Assembly: GCA_017887445.1 (NCBI GenBank)
Contig: JAGHIA010000161.1
Coordinates: 1 to 64,000 of the forward strand
Direction of reading: 5' to 3'
Source: Fusicatenibacter sp.
Lineage (GTDB): Bacteria > Bacillota > Clostridia > Lachnospirales > Lachnospiraceae
Length of the DNA: 64,000 nt
In this document: piece by piece, positions 51,656 through 61,310 of the stretch
Numbering within the stretch: position 1 is the stretch's first letter
How the letters are laid out: each line of letters starts with the position of its first letter
Notes under the pieces: model-generated
Told to the model about the DNA's origin: nothing
What the model saw: the letters and a program-made list of their open reading frames with translations, nothing else
Databases searched by the model: none
Position numbers and translations under genes: made by a program

Positions 51656-51906
51656 TTTCTATCTTCTCCATGACCTATGTAAAGGCCGCCGCAATTCTCT
51701 GTCACACAGAAAACCGCAGCCGCCCTGTTATTTATGAAAAGCAATCGATGAAGAAATGTACTTTACCTGAAACATTGCCTGCGGCCTGAGCCACAGAAAA
51801 CTGCTGTAAAATGATTCGATTGCGAATCTTACATTTCTTATCCCTTATAGTATACTCCATTTCTTCCGTTTTTGTGAATACCCGTATCGATCTGGTTCTT
51901 TTTCCG

Positions 51907-52049
51907 CAACAGTTCAGTCTGTCACTATTCCGCGAGGTGTTTTCGCGCAGAATGCGCGAAAATCCCGAGACCTGCAGCGCGAAACTGCATGAAATGCAGG
52001 TTCTGTGCATCGCGAAGCGTGTAATTGTTCAGCAACGCTGAACGGTTGC
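51907..52049. repeat. Palindromic element, cassette A (inverted copy)
   Basis: reverse complement of the 2594-2737 family. Confidence 0.85.
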
Positions 52050-52060
52050 CTTTTTCCTGT

Positions 52061-52972
52061 TTACTCAGCCTGAAGTGAAAGATACATTGTGGGATCCAGC
52101 GTTGCTCCGTCTTTGGAAAGCATAAAGTACAGATTGCTTCCCTCTTCCGTATAATATCTTGTCGGCTCTGCAATGGATCCGATGATCTCACCGGCCTGTA
52201 CCATCGCGCCTTCCTCCAAAGTCACATCCTGCAGCTGTCCATAAACAGCCTCATACCCATTGCCCATATCCATCGTCACAGTCAGCCCCGTCTGCGCATC
52301 GTTGACAATACTCTTGACCTGGCTGTTGGCGACCGCCGCCACCTGCGTACCTACTTCCGCGGAGATGACCACCGACGGATTACATTTGTATACATTCAGC
52401 GTTGGAAAATACACGGTATTATCCATGTTGTAGGGAATCACCACCTGTCCGCTCACCGGCGTCATCAGAACGGTTCCCTCGTTGAAATCCAGCGTTACCT
52501 GAGCGTTTGTCTCCTCTGCCTGTGCGGCAGGATCCGCTTCCCCGGACGCAGGCTGCGCATCCTCTGGCTGTTCTTCCTGCGCTGCCGGAGTATTCTCCTC
52601 CGCAACATTCATCTGTCCGTCTGCTGTCCCAGATGTCTCCTGGCTGTCCGGCTCCATGGTTTCTTCCGTCTGATCCGCGCCGTCTTCCTCCGGAAGATCC
52701 GCAACCGCCCCGTCGCTGATCTCCTCAGAAACCGTACGGATGTCTTCTTCGTTAGACGCTGTCTGATTTTCTTTTTCCTTGCCAAAATTCTGCCAGGTGA
52801 TCACTCCGCCTGCCGCAACCGCAATCAGCAGAACCGCTGTCACGACTGCAATTCTTCTCTTACTCTCTCTCGTTCTCATATTCTTCACCTCTACTAATGT
52901 CTTTGCCCGCAGAAGTCTCATTCCCGCGCGAACAGCAGCAGCCTTCGCGGCCAAATGTCTGTTCATAACCAT
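52061..52972 (-). CDS. SpoIIQ-like M23/LytM-fold protein, apparently degenerate active site
   Basis: N-terminal TM; MDMGNGYEAVYGQLQDVTLEEGAMVQAGEIIGSI resembles the LytM core but lacks its His residues; next to SpoIID. Confidence 0.75.
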   Translation of the reverse strand: MVMNRHLAAKAAAVRAGMRLLRAKTLVEVKNMRTRESKRRIAVVTAVLLIAVAAGGVITWQNFGKEKENQTASNEEDIRTVSEEISDGAVADLPEEDGADQTEETMEPDSQETSGTADGQMNVAEENTPAAQEEQPEDAQPASGEADPAAQAEETNAQVTLDFNEGTVLMTPVSGQVVIPYNMDNTVYFPTLNVYKCNPSVVISAEVGTQVAAVANSQVKSIVNDAQTGLTVTMDMGNGYEAVYGQLQDVTLEEGAMVQAGEIIGSIAEPTRYYTEEGSNLYFMLSKDGATLDPTMYLSLQAE

Positions 52973-53165
52973 TCAGGAACAAATGCCTGTTCATAACCAT
53001 TCAGGAATGAATGCCTGTTCATAACCATTCAGCCCTGGATCATTACGTCTGTTCTGCGTGCATCTCCTGCTGTTTTATACATTAATAGGGTTGCCTTTTT
53101 CTCCGAAACTATACAACAATTTTTCACTATTTTCAAACACGCTCTAACACAATGCCTCTGCTGCG

Positions 53166-53297
53166 GTAACGATTCATACAGTCTGTGCATTTACTGCACA
53201 GACTGTATGAAAACGTAGTGCCTGGGGGCATCCGGCCCATCGCGAAGCGATTTTCAATTGCCGGATGCCGTAACGATTCAGCTGACTGAATCGTTAC
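53166..53297. repeat. Palindromic element, cassette B (inverted copy)
   Basis: gtaacgattcatacagtctgtgcatttactgcacagactgtatgaaaacg...gccggatgccgtaacgattcagctgactgaatcgttac. Confidence 0.88.
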
Positions 53298-54275
53298 CTA
53301 CTGCACCATTTCCACTGTTGCAGAAGGAAAATAATGCTGAAGGATTTCCTCCGCGGCTTTCCCCTCCCAAGCCATAGCCGCGGCTCCTGCCTGAGAAAGA
53401 CCTGCGCCATGTCCCAATCCCTTGCAGAGAAAGCGAAGCTTTCCATCCACCGCCTGCACAGAAAAACATGACGACGGCAGATTCAAGATCCGTCTCAGCC
53501 GTTCTCCTGAAAAGATTTTCTCCCCAATGGTCAGCTCTGTCACATATCCCGCCGCATCTGTGACAAAATTCTGAAATCGTCCGGCAATCTCCTCTGCTCC
53601 CAGGATTCCACCAGCAGCCAGTTCCCGGCAGTCCTGCCCAAAAACGATCTCTGAAAGCCCCTCCTCTGCAGCATCCAACGAGTCAAACAGCCCAGCCGGC
53701 GTAAAGGAACAAGGCGTCAGATAATCTTCCTCATCAATATCCCAGGGACTCTCCACGTTCAACAGCCAGGGATATCCGTCGCTTTGAAAAATATCCCTCC
53801 CGCTTCTTGTGGTCCCGTTCCCTGAACGAAAAAAAGGGCCTTCCACCGCTCTTCCTCCATAGTTCAGCGCCATATGTTCCGTCTCCTTTACCGCCCGCTC
53901 ACAGACGCTTTCCATATGCCCGGAGGCGTTGGAGGACTCCCCTTCCTCAACCAACTCCTGAATCACCGCATCATACTTCGTCCCCTGTTCGATCTCCGCC
54001 AGGCAACGGCTTCTCACCAAAACAGCCTGTGCCCTTACCGCCTCATACGGATAATCCTCCGGAACCTCCGCAGAAACCGCCGGCGCGAGAAAATCCTCCA
54101 TTTCCGGCTTTTTTTCCAGAATCAGCACACGCTTGCCATTTAATATTCCCGCCGTGAAAAAAGGGAATGACAGAATCGCAAGGATTACTGTCAATGCTTT
54201 CTGGGTCGATACCTTCATAGTCCGCATCCGCGCCCGCCGCTTTTGGCCGGCACACAGTCCCTTTCTTTCTGTCAT
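53298..54275 (-). CDS. spoIID: Stage II sporulation protein D-like
   Basis: YEAVRAQAVLVRSRCLAEI...LPSSCFSVQAVDGKLRFLCKGLGHGAGLSQAGAAAMAWEGKAAEEIL. Confidence 0.9.
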   Translation of the reverse strand: MTERKGLCAGQKRRARMRTMKVSTQKALTVILAILSFPFFTAGILNGKRVLILEKKPEMEDFLAPAVSAEVPEDYPYEAVRAQAVLVRSRCLAEIEQGTKYDAVIQELVEEGESSNASGHMESVCERAVKETEHMALNYGGRAVEGPFFRSGNGTTRSGRDIFQSDGYPWLLNVESPWDIDEEDYLTPCSFTPAGLFDSLDAAEEGLSEIVFGQDCRELAAGGILGAEEIAGRFQNFVTDAAGYVTELTIGEKIFSGERLRRILNLPSSCFSVQAVDGKLRFLCKGLGHGAGLSQAGAAAMAWEGKAAEEILQHYFPSATVEMVQ

Positions 54276-54392
54276 TCCCTTTATCTTATGAAATCATACA
54301 GCCGTTCATTACTTTCACAAAAATATGTCTGGAACAAAATTTCAAACAGGTTCTAACCGTTTCCCCATACCTGTACGAATTTTTGGCGGCTG

Positions 54393-55631
54393 TCACGAAA
54401 TCCTGCTGTACACCGTCTCCGCGTCCTGGACACTCATAATCTCAGAAGCCAGCTGCGCCGGAGCGCCCAGCGTCACAAGAATATATTCCGTTCCATTTAA
54501 ACTTCCAAAGCTGGCAAGACACTGCCCCGCTTCATCGGTAAATCCTGTCTTTCCTCCCTCCACGGTCAAACCATTGGACATTGTTGTAGAAATTCCGCTG
54601 TTGTCGAATTTAGTAAACATGGAATCATACATGGTAATTCCCGATGGATGGGCCAAGGTTTCCTCCGTCGTATAAGAACGGGAAGTGATGATTGTCCGAA
54701 ATGTTTCATTCTGCAGGCAGTATCTCATCAAAACCGCCAGATCCTTGCAGGTAGTGTAATGTTCCGAGTCATGCAGTCCGGTACAATTCACAAAATGCGT
54801 GTCCGCCATTCCTAGTCCAGCCGCTTTCTCATTCATTTTCTGTACAAAACCTTCCTCCGAACCGGCAATCGTATTTGCCAGCGTAATGCAGGCATCCGCT
54901 CCCGACGGAAGAAGAACACCGTACAGCAAAGATTTCACAGACACCTGCTCATAGGGATCAAATCCTGCCACAGACGCGCCCTGCGCCGTCAGCTCCTGAA
55001 ACATCTCCTCAGGAACCGTCAGCTGCTCGTCCAGATCTGAAAAATTTTCTATGGCAAGGATTGCCGTCATTACCTTGGTAATAGATGCAGGGTACGCCCG
55101 TTCTGACGCCGCTTTCTCCATCATTACCGCTCCATCCTCCGCCCGGACCAGAACAGCGTTCACACTGTGAAGATATTCGCTGGAGACTGTCTGAACAGCC
55201 TTCGTAGGCTCCGGTGCAGGCTCCTTTGTGGACTCCGGAATTGTCTGCTCTGTTTCCTCCTGCCCGGTTACTTCCGGCTCCGCCGTTACCGTTGCCTGAG
55301 CGCTTTCTCCATCCGCTTGATTCTCTTCTTCCAAGGAATTCCCTTCCCCAGTCACTCCATTGTTCGCCCCTGGCGTTCCAATATAGCCGTTTTCCTGATA
55401 CGCCTGGCTTTTTGTACTATCGCCGTCCAGGATCTTCTTTCCAAAAAAAGCAATGCCTCCCATAATGGCTGCCATAAAAACACACAAAACCACCGTAGCA
55501 ATCCATTGACCGCGCTTTCTCCCCTGTTTTTTTCTTCTCCTCATTTTTATGTATATCCTTTCCTCTCCCGCGCCGACTGCCTGCAGACACCTGTCTCCAA
55601 AAACAATTCCGACACGGAAAACTTTATCCAA
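54393..55631 (-). CDS. D-alanyl-D-alanine carboxypeptidase
   Basis: SERAYPASITKVMTAILAIE (SxxK); SGADACITLAN (SGN-like); KTGFTDEAGQC (KTG). Confidence 0.93.
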   Translation of the reverse strand: MDKVFRVGIVFGDRCLQAVGAGEERIYIKMRRRKKQGRKRGQWIATVVLCVFMAAIMGGIAFFGKKILDGDSTKSQAYQENGYIGTPGANNGVTGEGNSLEEENQADGESAQATVTAEPEVTGQEETEQTIPESTKEPAPEPTKAVQTVSSEYLHSVNAVLVRAEDGAVMMEKAASERAYPASITKVMTAILAIENFSDLDEQLTVPEEMFQELTAQGASVAGFDPYEQVSVKSLLYGVLLPSGADACITLANTIAGSEEGFVQKMNEKAAGLGMADTHFVNCTGLHDSEHYTTCKDLAVLMRYCLQNETFRTIITSRSYTTEETLAHPSGITMYDSMFTKFDNSGISTTMSNGLTVEGGKTGFTDEAGQCLASFGSLNGTEYILVTLGAPAQLASEIMSVQDAETVYSRIS

Positions 55632-55635
55632 ATTC

Positions 55636-55778
55636 GTAACCGTTCAGCCCTCTGAACGGTTACGAACTGCTACAGCATCCGGCCATTGAAAATGGCTTCG
55701 CGATGGGCCGGATGCCCGTATGCGCTACGTTTTCATACAGTCTGTGCAATAGATGCACAGACCTGGCTGAACGGTTAC
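55636..55778. repeat. Palindromic element, cassette B
   Basis: gtaaccgttcagccctctgaacggttac...ggccggatgcccgtatgcgctacgttttcatacagtctgtgcaatagatgcacagacctggctgaacggttac. Confidence 0.88.
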
Positions 55779-55848
55779 CCAAATTATACTCTATTTCCCG
55801 CTATACAGCAAGTTTTATCCATGTTTCTCCGTTTTTGTGGATAACAGT

Positions 55849-55960
55849 GGGTAACAGTTCAGCCTTGCTGAACAATTACGCGTTTCGCCATGCACAGAAA
55901 CTGCATTTCATGCAGTTTCGCGCTGCAGGCCTCGGGATTTTCGCACATTCTGCGCGAGGG
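55849..55960. repeat. Palindromic element, cassette A, truncated
   Basis: gtaacagttcagccttgctgaac...atgcacagaaactgcatttcatgcagtttcgcgctgcaggcctcgggattttcgcacattctgcgcgagg. Confidence 0.8.
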
Positions 55961-55961
55961 T

Positions 55962-56038
55962 CAAATACCCCGCTGCTCTGCAGCCCTGCAAGCAACGGGG
56001 TATCCAACTTGCAGGACTGCAGAGCAGCGGGGTATTTG
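55962..56038. repeat. Long hairpin: 31-nt arms, one mismatch, 15-nt loop
   Basis: caaataccccgctgctctgcagccctgcaag ... cttgcaggactgcagagcagcggggtatttg. Confidence 0.92.
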
Positions 56039-56375
56039 GTCTACGCTTCGCTTCGGTCGGTGTTTAACGTGTGCCACCGGCACACAGCACCGCCAAATAT
56101 CCATGCAAGCACAAGGTGAATTGCCGCTGGCGGCAAGAGAAGGCAGCCTGGACTGTGGCTACTTGGCTCGTTGCTCACGGGAATAAAAAGTAAAAACATA
56201 TCCACTATATACACAGAAATCATATAAAAGTGTGGAAAAAGCTTTTGAAATTAATGGTCGCTGTGGAGAACTAGTTACCAATACCGAACCGTTTCAGAAA
56301 TTCGTTATTTACTTTTCAAAATGCAAAAACGCCGCAAACCCACACTAATAAAGGGTTTACGGCGTTTCTCACGCG

Positions 56376-56425
56376 TGAAGCATCGGGGATTCGAACCCCG
56401 GACAACTTGATTAAAAGTCAAGTGG
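56376..56425 (-). other. Prophage attachment half-site: 3' portion of a tRNA-Lys(UUU)-like gene
   Basis: minus strand acttgaCTTTTAAtcaag (anticodon TTT) gt ccggggTTCGAATcccc gatgcttca; no 5' half (D-arm/acceptor) upstream. Confidence 0.75.
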
Positions 56426-56607
56426 TAAAAGTGCTGGAAAGCCGCATAAATACTGGAAAAATGACACCTTGTATGACATGGAGATGACATATAATGTTTT
56501 TATGAAGAAATCCTTTATTTATACGGTTTTTTAAGATGATACAATATTGATTTTAAAAAGGGCTGCTCAGTCAGTCCTTTTTATTCGAAAGAAATCTAAT
56601 TTTCTTC

Positions 56608-56641
56608 TTGACTACTGGTGTCCAGTGTGGTATTATATAAT
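56608..56641 (+). promoter_or_regulatory. Promoter with palindromic operator in the spacer
   Basis: TTGACT - ACTGGTGTCCAGT within a 17-nt spacer - TATTATATAAT. Confidence 0.55.
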
Positions 56642-56669
56642 CACAGAAAGGGAAACGGAGGAAATCAAG

Positions 56670-57041
56670 ATGAAGAAATACAATTTGAGCAAGATCATGA
56701 AAAGAGCATGGGAATTGGTTAAGAAAGCAGGGATGACGATTTCCTCCGGACTGAAAAAAGCATGGGAGGAAGCAAAAACAATGAAGGAAAAGTTTCAGAA
56801 ATCAGCAAAAATCCTTAAACCTGGGTATGACGAAACTTGTTGTTCTGATAGTGCATATCTGTATTTCTCACTTTGGCAGAAATATGGAAAATCCAGAATC
56901 TACATCAATGATTACAAGCGCCGCGCACTTGCATTCATTGACAAAGAAACTAAGCAGATCACAGAATATGATCTGCAAGGGGTTTCAAGAAAAGAATATG
57001 AAACAGTCGTAAAAGATTTTCTTGAAAAATATGAGTTTTAA
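56670..57041 (+). CDS. Hypothetical prophage accessory protein (123 aa)
   Basis: ACGGAGGAAATCAAG RBS then MKKYNLSKIMKRAWELVKKAGMTISSGLKKAWEEAK. Confidence 0.75.
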   Translation: MKKYNLSKIMKRAWELVKKAGMTISSGLKKAWEEAKTMKEKFQKSAKILKPGYDETCCSDSAYLYFSLWQKYGKSRIYINDYKRRALAFIDKETKQITEYDLQGVSRKEYETVVKDFLEKYEF

Positions 57042-57054
57042 GGAGGAAAAAAAA

Positions 57055-57381
57055 ATGAGAGACGCAAAAAAAATGGGGAGTATCGAAGAACTTGAAAAAT
57101 ATTTTGCTGAGTACAAAAGAAACGGAGCAGATATGGTCTGGAGAATATGCGAAACATTACACTGGTACAAAATTTCCGCAGAAGTAGAAGGACCGATTTC
57201 AGACAGCGAAGAAGTTGCCTACTATCTGACCGCAAAATGGTCTGAGGTTGTGGAGTTTTGTGAAACTCATTGCAATCCGCTGAATGACACACTTCACGGG
57301 CTTGGATGTACGGACAAAGAACTTTCTGACGCAACTATCAACTATATACATTCAAAGGGCGAGAAATACCGCTACGAATAA
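57055..57381 (+). CDS. Hypothetical prophage protein (108 aa)
   Basis: RBS AAGGAGG then MRDAKKMGSIEELEKYFAEYKRNGADMVWRICETLHWYKIS. Confidence 0.7.
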   Translation: MRDAKKMGSIEELEKYFAEYKRNGADMVWRICETLHWYKISAEVEGPISDSEEVAYYLTAKWSEVVEFCETHCNPLNDTLHGLGCTDKELSDATINYIHSKGEKYRYE

Positions 57382-57422
57382 CACAGGCCCCGGCGCTGGA
57401 CCGCCGGGAGAAAGAAGGATTA

Positions 57423-57605
57423 ATGAAGGCAGATAGAAATGTAATGATTAACAAAGCCGGAGGTAATTCGGGGCAAAATACTAAGAATTACAGAATATCA
57501 CTTCCAGCGGATATGGTCAGAGCTTTGGGTGTTACAGAAAATGATAGGGCGGTAACCCTAACCTGCGAAAATGGAAAAATCATAATTGAAAAAGCCAAAT
57601 CTTAA
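57423..57605 (+). CDS. SpoVT/AbrB-like small DNA-binding protein
   Basis: KNYRISLPADMVRALGVTENDRAVTLTCENGKIIIEKA. Confidence 0.7.
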   Translation: MKADRNVMINKAGGNSGQNTKNYRISLPADMVRALGVTENDRAVTLTCENGKIIIEKAKS

Positions 57606-57608
57606 CAA

Positions 57609-58259
57609 TTGAGAGAGATGAGCATGGAAAATAAATGCGTGGTATGTGGAAAAGACAAAGGCCGAAATAAACTTTTCTGTTCACAAGAATGTCGTGTGAA
57701 ATACTTGAGGAACAAACGAACCTGCGTAATATGCGGGCGAGAGTTCTTGGCCCCTCCTTCTTCCGGAAAAATTACTTGTTCTGTTGAATGCGAAAGAAAA
57801 AATCGAATGATAAATTGGAAAACCAATCCAATATATGCAATGACCTTAGAGCGGGCTCATGAGGCTGCTAAAACTAACCCAAATACTGCTCCAGTTGAAA
57901 CAAATGCTACTGCAAAAAGCTGGGTAATTGTTTCTCCGCAGGGAACTCGATATGAAATTAACAATCTGGCGTTATGGGCCAGAGAACATACTGATATATT
58001 ACCGAGCACTCCTGACTTATTCTGCGATGGAATACGAGCAATCAAGCGGACGCAAGAGGGTAAGAAAAAACGTGGTGCGCATCAATATAGAGGATGGACG
58101 CTGGAAAAATATTATGATGAAAACTTATCCAGAAAAGATTTTCCGGAAAGAAAAAAAAGAGTATCTAGATCAAGAATGTCTGACGAACAACGTCTTGAAA
58201 GAAAAAGGCAACGTGCAAGAGATCAATACCAAAAAAGAAAAAACAGCCCCGGGGAATAA
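57609..58259 (+). CDS. Zinc-ribbon phage protein with homing-endonuclease-like DNA-binding motif
   Basis: CVVCGKDKGRNKLFCSQECR...CVICGREFLAPPSSGKITCSVECE; WVIVSPQGTRYEINNLALWAREH resembles motifs in phage HNH/NUMOD proteins. Confidence 0.5.
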   Translation: MREMSMENKCVVCGKDKGRNKLFCSQECRVKYLRNKRTCVICGREFLAPPSSGKITCSVECERKNRMINWKTNPIYAMTLERAHEAAKTNPNTAPVETNATAKSWVIVSPQGTRYEINNLALWAREHTDILPSTPDLFCDGIRAIKRTQEGKKKRGAHQYRGWTLEKYYDENLSRKDFPERKKRVSRSRMSDEQRLERKRQRARDQYQKRKNSPGE

Positions 58260-58402
58260 ACCCTCGGGGCTGAAATCATGTACCCGGAACTACTATGTAT
58301 CGGCCGTTCCGGAGGCTCATGCCCGACCCAGCACCAGGCGACCCATTGCCCTGGCGCCCTGTGGTGGCATCATCGTTATTGTATCAGATTGTTCTGCGTC
58401 CA

Positions 58403-59806
58403 TCAAGCAATCAGGCTGAGGATTGTATTTCTGCCGGCCACGCCATCTGCCGTCAAACCGTGATCGCGCTGGTACTGTGTCACTGCTGCTTTCAGGCCGC
58501 TGCCGAACTGGCCAGGATTTTCCACGCCACCAGGATTGTATCCTTTCAGCATCAGGAGGATTTCCACTGCAGTCACAAGGTACTGCGTCTCTCCATACTT
58601 GACGTAGTGACTACCAAGTGCTGCATCTGTCTTGGCACCTCTGATACCATCTACTGTGAGCCCTGCATTGTAGTCATGGTTAAGAGCCACCTGTAGCACC
58701 TTGATTCCGGCTTTCTTCGTGGCGCTTCCGCGAATTCCATCTGTCGCAATACCGGCGCCGCTGAAGTTGTTGGCGTGGATCTGACCGTCACGGACAATGG
58801 TGTTGCCGGAAGAGCTTGAATCGGTTGATTCTGCGGCGTCATATTTTACATAATCCTTTGACATCCATCCTACAGTTCCATTCACATTCACATGAATAAA
58901 TTCTCCTGATTTCTGCCCGTCTACTTCAAAACGATTTCCCTTATTCAGCCAGAGGAGAATGTTGTTCCCAAACTCGGCAGAACTGCGGACCCGGACACCG
59001 TTTCCAGTGCAGACCGCGGTCCCCGTGACTTTCCATCCGGACGGCTGCGGCGTGGGATCCGGTGTCGGTGCCGGCTGTCCATCGTACTGCACATAATCTT
59101 TATAGATCCAGCATACCTGATCCACAACTTTCGCATGGATCCATCCGTTTTTCTCCTGACCGTCTACCTCAAAGCGATTTCCTTTGTCCAACTGGCCATA
59201 CGGCTCACAGTTCATGGTCGGACGCGGGCGATAATACACACCGTTTCCGGTGCAGGTCGCCGTTCCGGTGGCGCTCCAGCTGATATCTACTTCCGGAGGA
59301 GTTACATCTGAAGAACCGCCCTGGATCTGCGCTTTAAAATCCGACCACAGAGACGGATTATCCATCATTTTTCGAGGACAGTATTTCCCCTTGGCATCGT
59401 AATGTCGGATTACCCTGTCCGCTGGAATGCCGGTTGTCTGCAGCAGATATTTCACCAGTTCAATGGCATTCTGCCGCGCTACTGCATAATCTCCATCAGA
59501 ATTTACACAGATTTCGATTCCGATGGAATTATTATTAGTACAATCCGGATTGTTCGGGTTGTTTACATAGGTCCGGCCAACATGCCAGCACTTGCAGGTA
59601 TGCTCAGCGGCCTGGTAGGTGCCGTCTGATCCGCAGTAATAGTGTACGGACATGTCTGCAAAATTGCCATCGTGCTGCGCTTTGGCATGGGCTCGTGCAT
59701 TGGCTCCTTTGTTGTAATTGTCCGTTTCGTGGATCACAATGTATTTGCACGGATTTCCTGTTCCGTTGATGTTTCTCTGACTGAGGAATTCTCTGTTGAT
59801 ATTCAT
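58403..59806 (-). CDS. Prophage endolysin: N-acetylmuramoyl-L-alanine amidase with SH3 and peptidoglycan-binding domains
   Basis: CKYIVIHETDNYNKGANARAHAKAQ...VIRHYDAKGKYCPRKM; two SH3-like repeats (VYYRPRPT / VRVRSSAEFGN); C-terminal PG-binding TADGVAGRNTI. Confidence 0.92.
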   Translation of the reverse strand: MNINREFLSQRNINGTGNPCKYIVIHETDNYNKGANARAHAKAQHDGNFADMSVHYYCGSDGTYQAAEHTCKCWHVGRTYVNNPNNPDCTNNNSIGIEICVNSDGDYAVARQNAIELVKYLLQTTGIPADRVIRHYDAKGKYCPRKMMDNPSLWSDFKAQIQGGSSDVTPPEVDISWSATGTATCTGNGVYYRPRPTMNCEPYGQLDKGNRFEVDGQEKNGWIHAKVVDQVCWIYKDYVQYDGQPAPTPDPTPQPSGWKVTGTAVCTGNGVRVRSSAEFGNNILLWLNKGNRFEVDGQKSGEFIHVNVNGTVGWMSKDYVKYDAAESTDSSSSGNTIVRDGQIHANNFSGAGIATDGIRGSATKKAGIKVLQVALNHDYNAGLTVDGIRGAKTDAALGSHYVKYGETQYLVTAVEILLMLKGYNPGGVENPGQFGSGLKAAVTQYQRDHGLTADGVAGRNTILSLIA

Positions 59807-59853
59807 TTTGCGCTGCTCCTTTCCAACTCATTATAATATATGAAAGAGGACAA

Positions 59854-60324
59854 TCACTCGTCCCCTTCCTGTTCCTGGTTCACAACCTTGTCTGCTACTT
59901 CCAGCCCTTTTACCAAAATCTGAGGCACGTTGTAACCTGCCTCGACAAAATTTTCACAGATTGACCGGATTTCGTTCACGATCAGGCTGGCCAGTACAAA
60001 CCATCCGAGCAGCGTTGTAATTCCCAGATCAACACCGATGCTGTTTCCAATTTCGATAAATACCGCACCAGCGCCGAAGGCCACCATGATCATCAACCAG
60101 TACCCAAGCTTTTTGAGTACTCCTTTCCAGCCTGCGCTGGAATTTTCTTTCCCCGCCATGCGACTCTTCATCCATCCCGTGATCCAGTCAGCAACATTCA
60201 AACCCAGGAATGCCACAAACAGAATCCAGTGTTCCCCCAGGATATAGGATAATACCGCCACAATCGCTCCCGTCACCGCGTTATAACCGTCGATGATCGC
60301 TTCTGCGTATCTCATTTTCTTCAT
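59854..60324 (-). CDS. Phage holin family protein
   Basis: hydrophobic; GEHWILFVAFLGLNVADWITGWMKSRMAGKENSSAGWKGVLKKLGYWLMIM typical of toxin-secretion/phage lysis holins. Confidence 0.9.
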   Translation of the reverse strand: MKKMRYAEAIIDGYNAVTGAIVAVLSYILGEHWILFVAFLGLNVADWITGWMKSRMAGKENSSAGWKGVLKKLGYWLMIMVAFGAGAVFIEIGNSIGVDLGITTLLGWFVLASLIVNEIRSICENFVEAGYNVPQILVKGLEVADKVVNQEQEGDE

Positions 60325-60399
60325 GCCCTCACTTTCCTTTCCATTCTTTCTGCATAAAAATAAGACCGGGTTACGGTCTCGCTCGAATTTCTACCATAT

Positions 60400-60570
60400 T
60401 TATTCCATTTCCTCCACATCATCAATATCTACATACTTACGGCAATGGTACTCAATTTTATCCAATTCTGCTTCAATCTCATTCATGCTTTTTCTACTTG
60501 TCCCTTGGATTACCATTTTGAGATCATATATGGCTGACCACAGCATAGCTATAATCCTTAATTTACTCAT
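60400..60570 (-). CDS. Small prophage ORF (56 aa, absent from ORF track)
   Basis: [56 protein letters not shown]; sits in the gap between holin and 60567 gene, 4-nt overlap. Confidence 0.55.
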   Translation of the reverse strand: MSKLRIIAMLWSAIYDLKMVIQGTSRKSMNEIEAELDKIEYHCRKYVDIDDVEEME

Positions 60571-61310
60571 TTAATCAGCACAAAATACTGATCCAGCAGC
60601 TGATCTGGGCTGTATGTAAAACTGTGTTCTGTGCCATCCTCCTCTCCGGATCTCTGACATTGATATATCTGTCCATTCCATTGATAATATTTACCTATAA
60701 CATAGGTAAATGCATTGGTCTGCACATCTTCCGGAACATCGATCGGATCATCTAATGTGCCCGTCTGCATCTCAATAACCTGCGTATAAATAGATGATGT
60801 TCCCTGCCCCGGAACCCACTGCGACTGAAACGTAAAGTTATCTTGACGAGTTTTGTACAGTATCCCGCTGTATTGGAATTTAAAACCTGCTTTCTGCGCC
60901 GTATACGATCGGGAACAAAGCATAGACCATTCTGGATGTAGTTCCGGAACCATCAGAGCTTCATTGTCCGTCAGGCCTGCATCATTTACTATGCTATCTA
61001 CATTTTCAAGTACTTTTTTATATATACCTTCTTTTCGCACCGAGGCATTTTCGCCCAAGATGCTTTTCAGCACAGAGTTGATTGCATCCGTAACATCCGG
61101 AATCGCAGTAATAATCTGCTTTAGTATATTCGCATCAATATCATTCGTGATCGGAACCGTGACTCGGTATTCCTTGAACTTATATCCTCCCTCTCCTGCA
61201 TTGTTATTCTCAACATTGAACGGAAGATACAGAGTGCCAGAATCAATGTATGCATACGGTTTTTCGTTTGATGTGCGTTCAGATATGTAATATCCGTTTT
61301 CAATGTGCAT
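60567..61310 (-). CDS. Phage tail-associated protein with C-terminal carbohydrate-binding-like motif
   Basis: [34 protein letters not shown]; position in tail/lysis region. Confidence 0.55.
   Translation of the reverse strand: MHIENGYYISERTSNEKPYAYIDSGTLYLPFNVENNNAGEGGYKFKEYRVTVPITNDIDANILKQIITAIPDVTDAINSVLKSILGENASVRKEGIYKKVLENVDSIVNDAGLTDNEALMVPELHPEWSMLCSRSYTAQKAGFKFQYSGILYKTRQDNFTFQSQWVPGQGTSSIYTQVIEMQTGTLDDPIDVPEDVQTNAFTYVIGKYYQWNGQIYQCQRSGEEDGTEHSFTYSPDQLLDQYFVLIK

Noticed and set aside
56376-56425. Considered as an intact tRNA gene
   Set aside because: 5' acceptor and D-arm are missing; only the anticodon arm to 3' end is present, so treated as an att half-site
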